Both the position numbers and the translations under genes were made by a program. DNA of 64,000 bases from Sclerurus mexicanus (taxonomy: Eukaryota > Chordata > Aves > Passeriformes > Furnariidae), in the NCBI GenBank assembly GCA_013396755.1, contig VWZF01003276.1:63969-127968 (forward strand), given 5' to 3'. This document shows positions 63,647 to 64,000 of this stretch, one piece after another. The number at the start of each line of letters is the position of its first letter. The stretch's first letter is position 1. The notes under the pieces were generated by a model. The model had not been told where the DNA came from and searched no databases. It saw only the letters and a list, made by a program, of their open reading frames with translations.

Positions 63647-64000
63647 ATATTATTGTCAGTGCGATATTTACATTCCCAAAGCCCATTTTCCTTGTCAACC
63701 TGAAAATTATCTTCCTGAAAGGAATGAAAGGCAAGAAATGCCACTGAAAAGTATTTCACTTCCAAGTTGAGGAGCAAGTAAAACGCCAGCAGCTAAAATG
63801 CAGATGCAATTTTGCTGCAAACAATGAAAATGTTTTCCAATTTATTTCTCAAATTTTTCTCCAGAGATTCTCACCTAAATTTCCTTACTCCTCTCTAGCT
63901 GGGGAATAAATTTAATATCAGCAAATCTATTTCACTAATGTTAATCCCAGTAGATACATATATTGTGATGTTCCTTTTCAATCACATTTCTAGAGAAAAA

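Larger units (their letters stand above)
49601..64000. other. Unique AT-rich sequence, no gene seen
   Basis: Fourteen kilobases with no supportable gene and no named mobile element. Open frames are at most 115 codons (62709-63056, minus) and lack motifs. Contents are a 220-bp extremely AT-rich block at 50751-50970, a TTG repeat at 53754-53770, a 140-bp A/C tract at 55772-55911, a perfect 18-bp tandem duplication at 57051-57086, a G-run cluster at 62288-62311 and a poly-T run at 63628-63646. The stretch 60840-61500 looks like conserved non-coding DNA. Confidence 0.65.

Noticed and set aside
63538..63777. 79-codon minus-strand frame with a Lys run
   Set aside because: The Lys run is the translated poly-A tract at 63628-63646.
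1..64000. Telomere-like TTAGGG arrays, CRISPR arrays, tRNA or rRNA genes
   Set aside because: I saw no tandem TTAGGG, no regularly spaced repeats with unique spacers, and no tRNA cloverleaf or rRNA signature.

Overview
The window is almost certainly vertebrate nuclear DNA from a bird. Its recognisable mobile elements are CR1 LINEs that end in the family's short ATTCTGTG-type terminal repeats, plus isolated endogenous-retrovirus LTRs resembling avian types. There is no bacterial-style gene density, and reading frames are short and random-looking (the longest, 223 codons, runs into a dead CR1 fragment). Base composition is AT-rich, roughly one-third GC by eye. A songbird or other neognath is my guess from the flavour of the repeats, not a demonstrated fact.

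I see no convincing protein-coding gene, rRNA, tRNA, CRISPR array or bacterial-type operon. The best reading is a gene desert or the inside of a very long intron. Region by region: 1-5.9 kb is AT-rich unique sequence with microsatellites, then a small CR1 relic at 5.93-6.2 kb. 6.2-17.9 kb is unique sequence with two adjacent hairpins near 14 kb and a 27-bp palindrome near 16.8 kb. A CR1 3' tail lies at 17.9-18.0 kb, an LTR-like relic at 18.6-18.75 kb and a probable solo LTR at 23.1-23.7 kb. 23.7-37 kb is unique sequence with low-complexity tracts and several AT-rich stretches that look like conserved non-coding elements.

37-49.6 kb is a mobile-element cluster: a 2.8-kb CR1 on the minus strand, an LTR with duplicated U3 repeats, an old CR1 relic on the minus strand, and a 1.5-kb CR1 on the plus strand. 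49.6-64 kb is again AT-rich unique sequence.

The most interesting signals are structural. The two largest CR1 copies appear to share the same 2-nt frameshift in the reverse transcriptase. Homopolymer junctions of the form A(6+)C(4+), and its complement, recur and nearly always in that order. There is a 75-bp dispersed duplication about 1 kb apart, and there are several perfect inverted repeats. I found no previously undescribed gene system and do not claim one.
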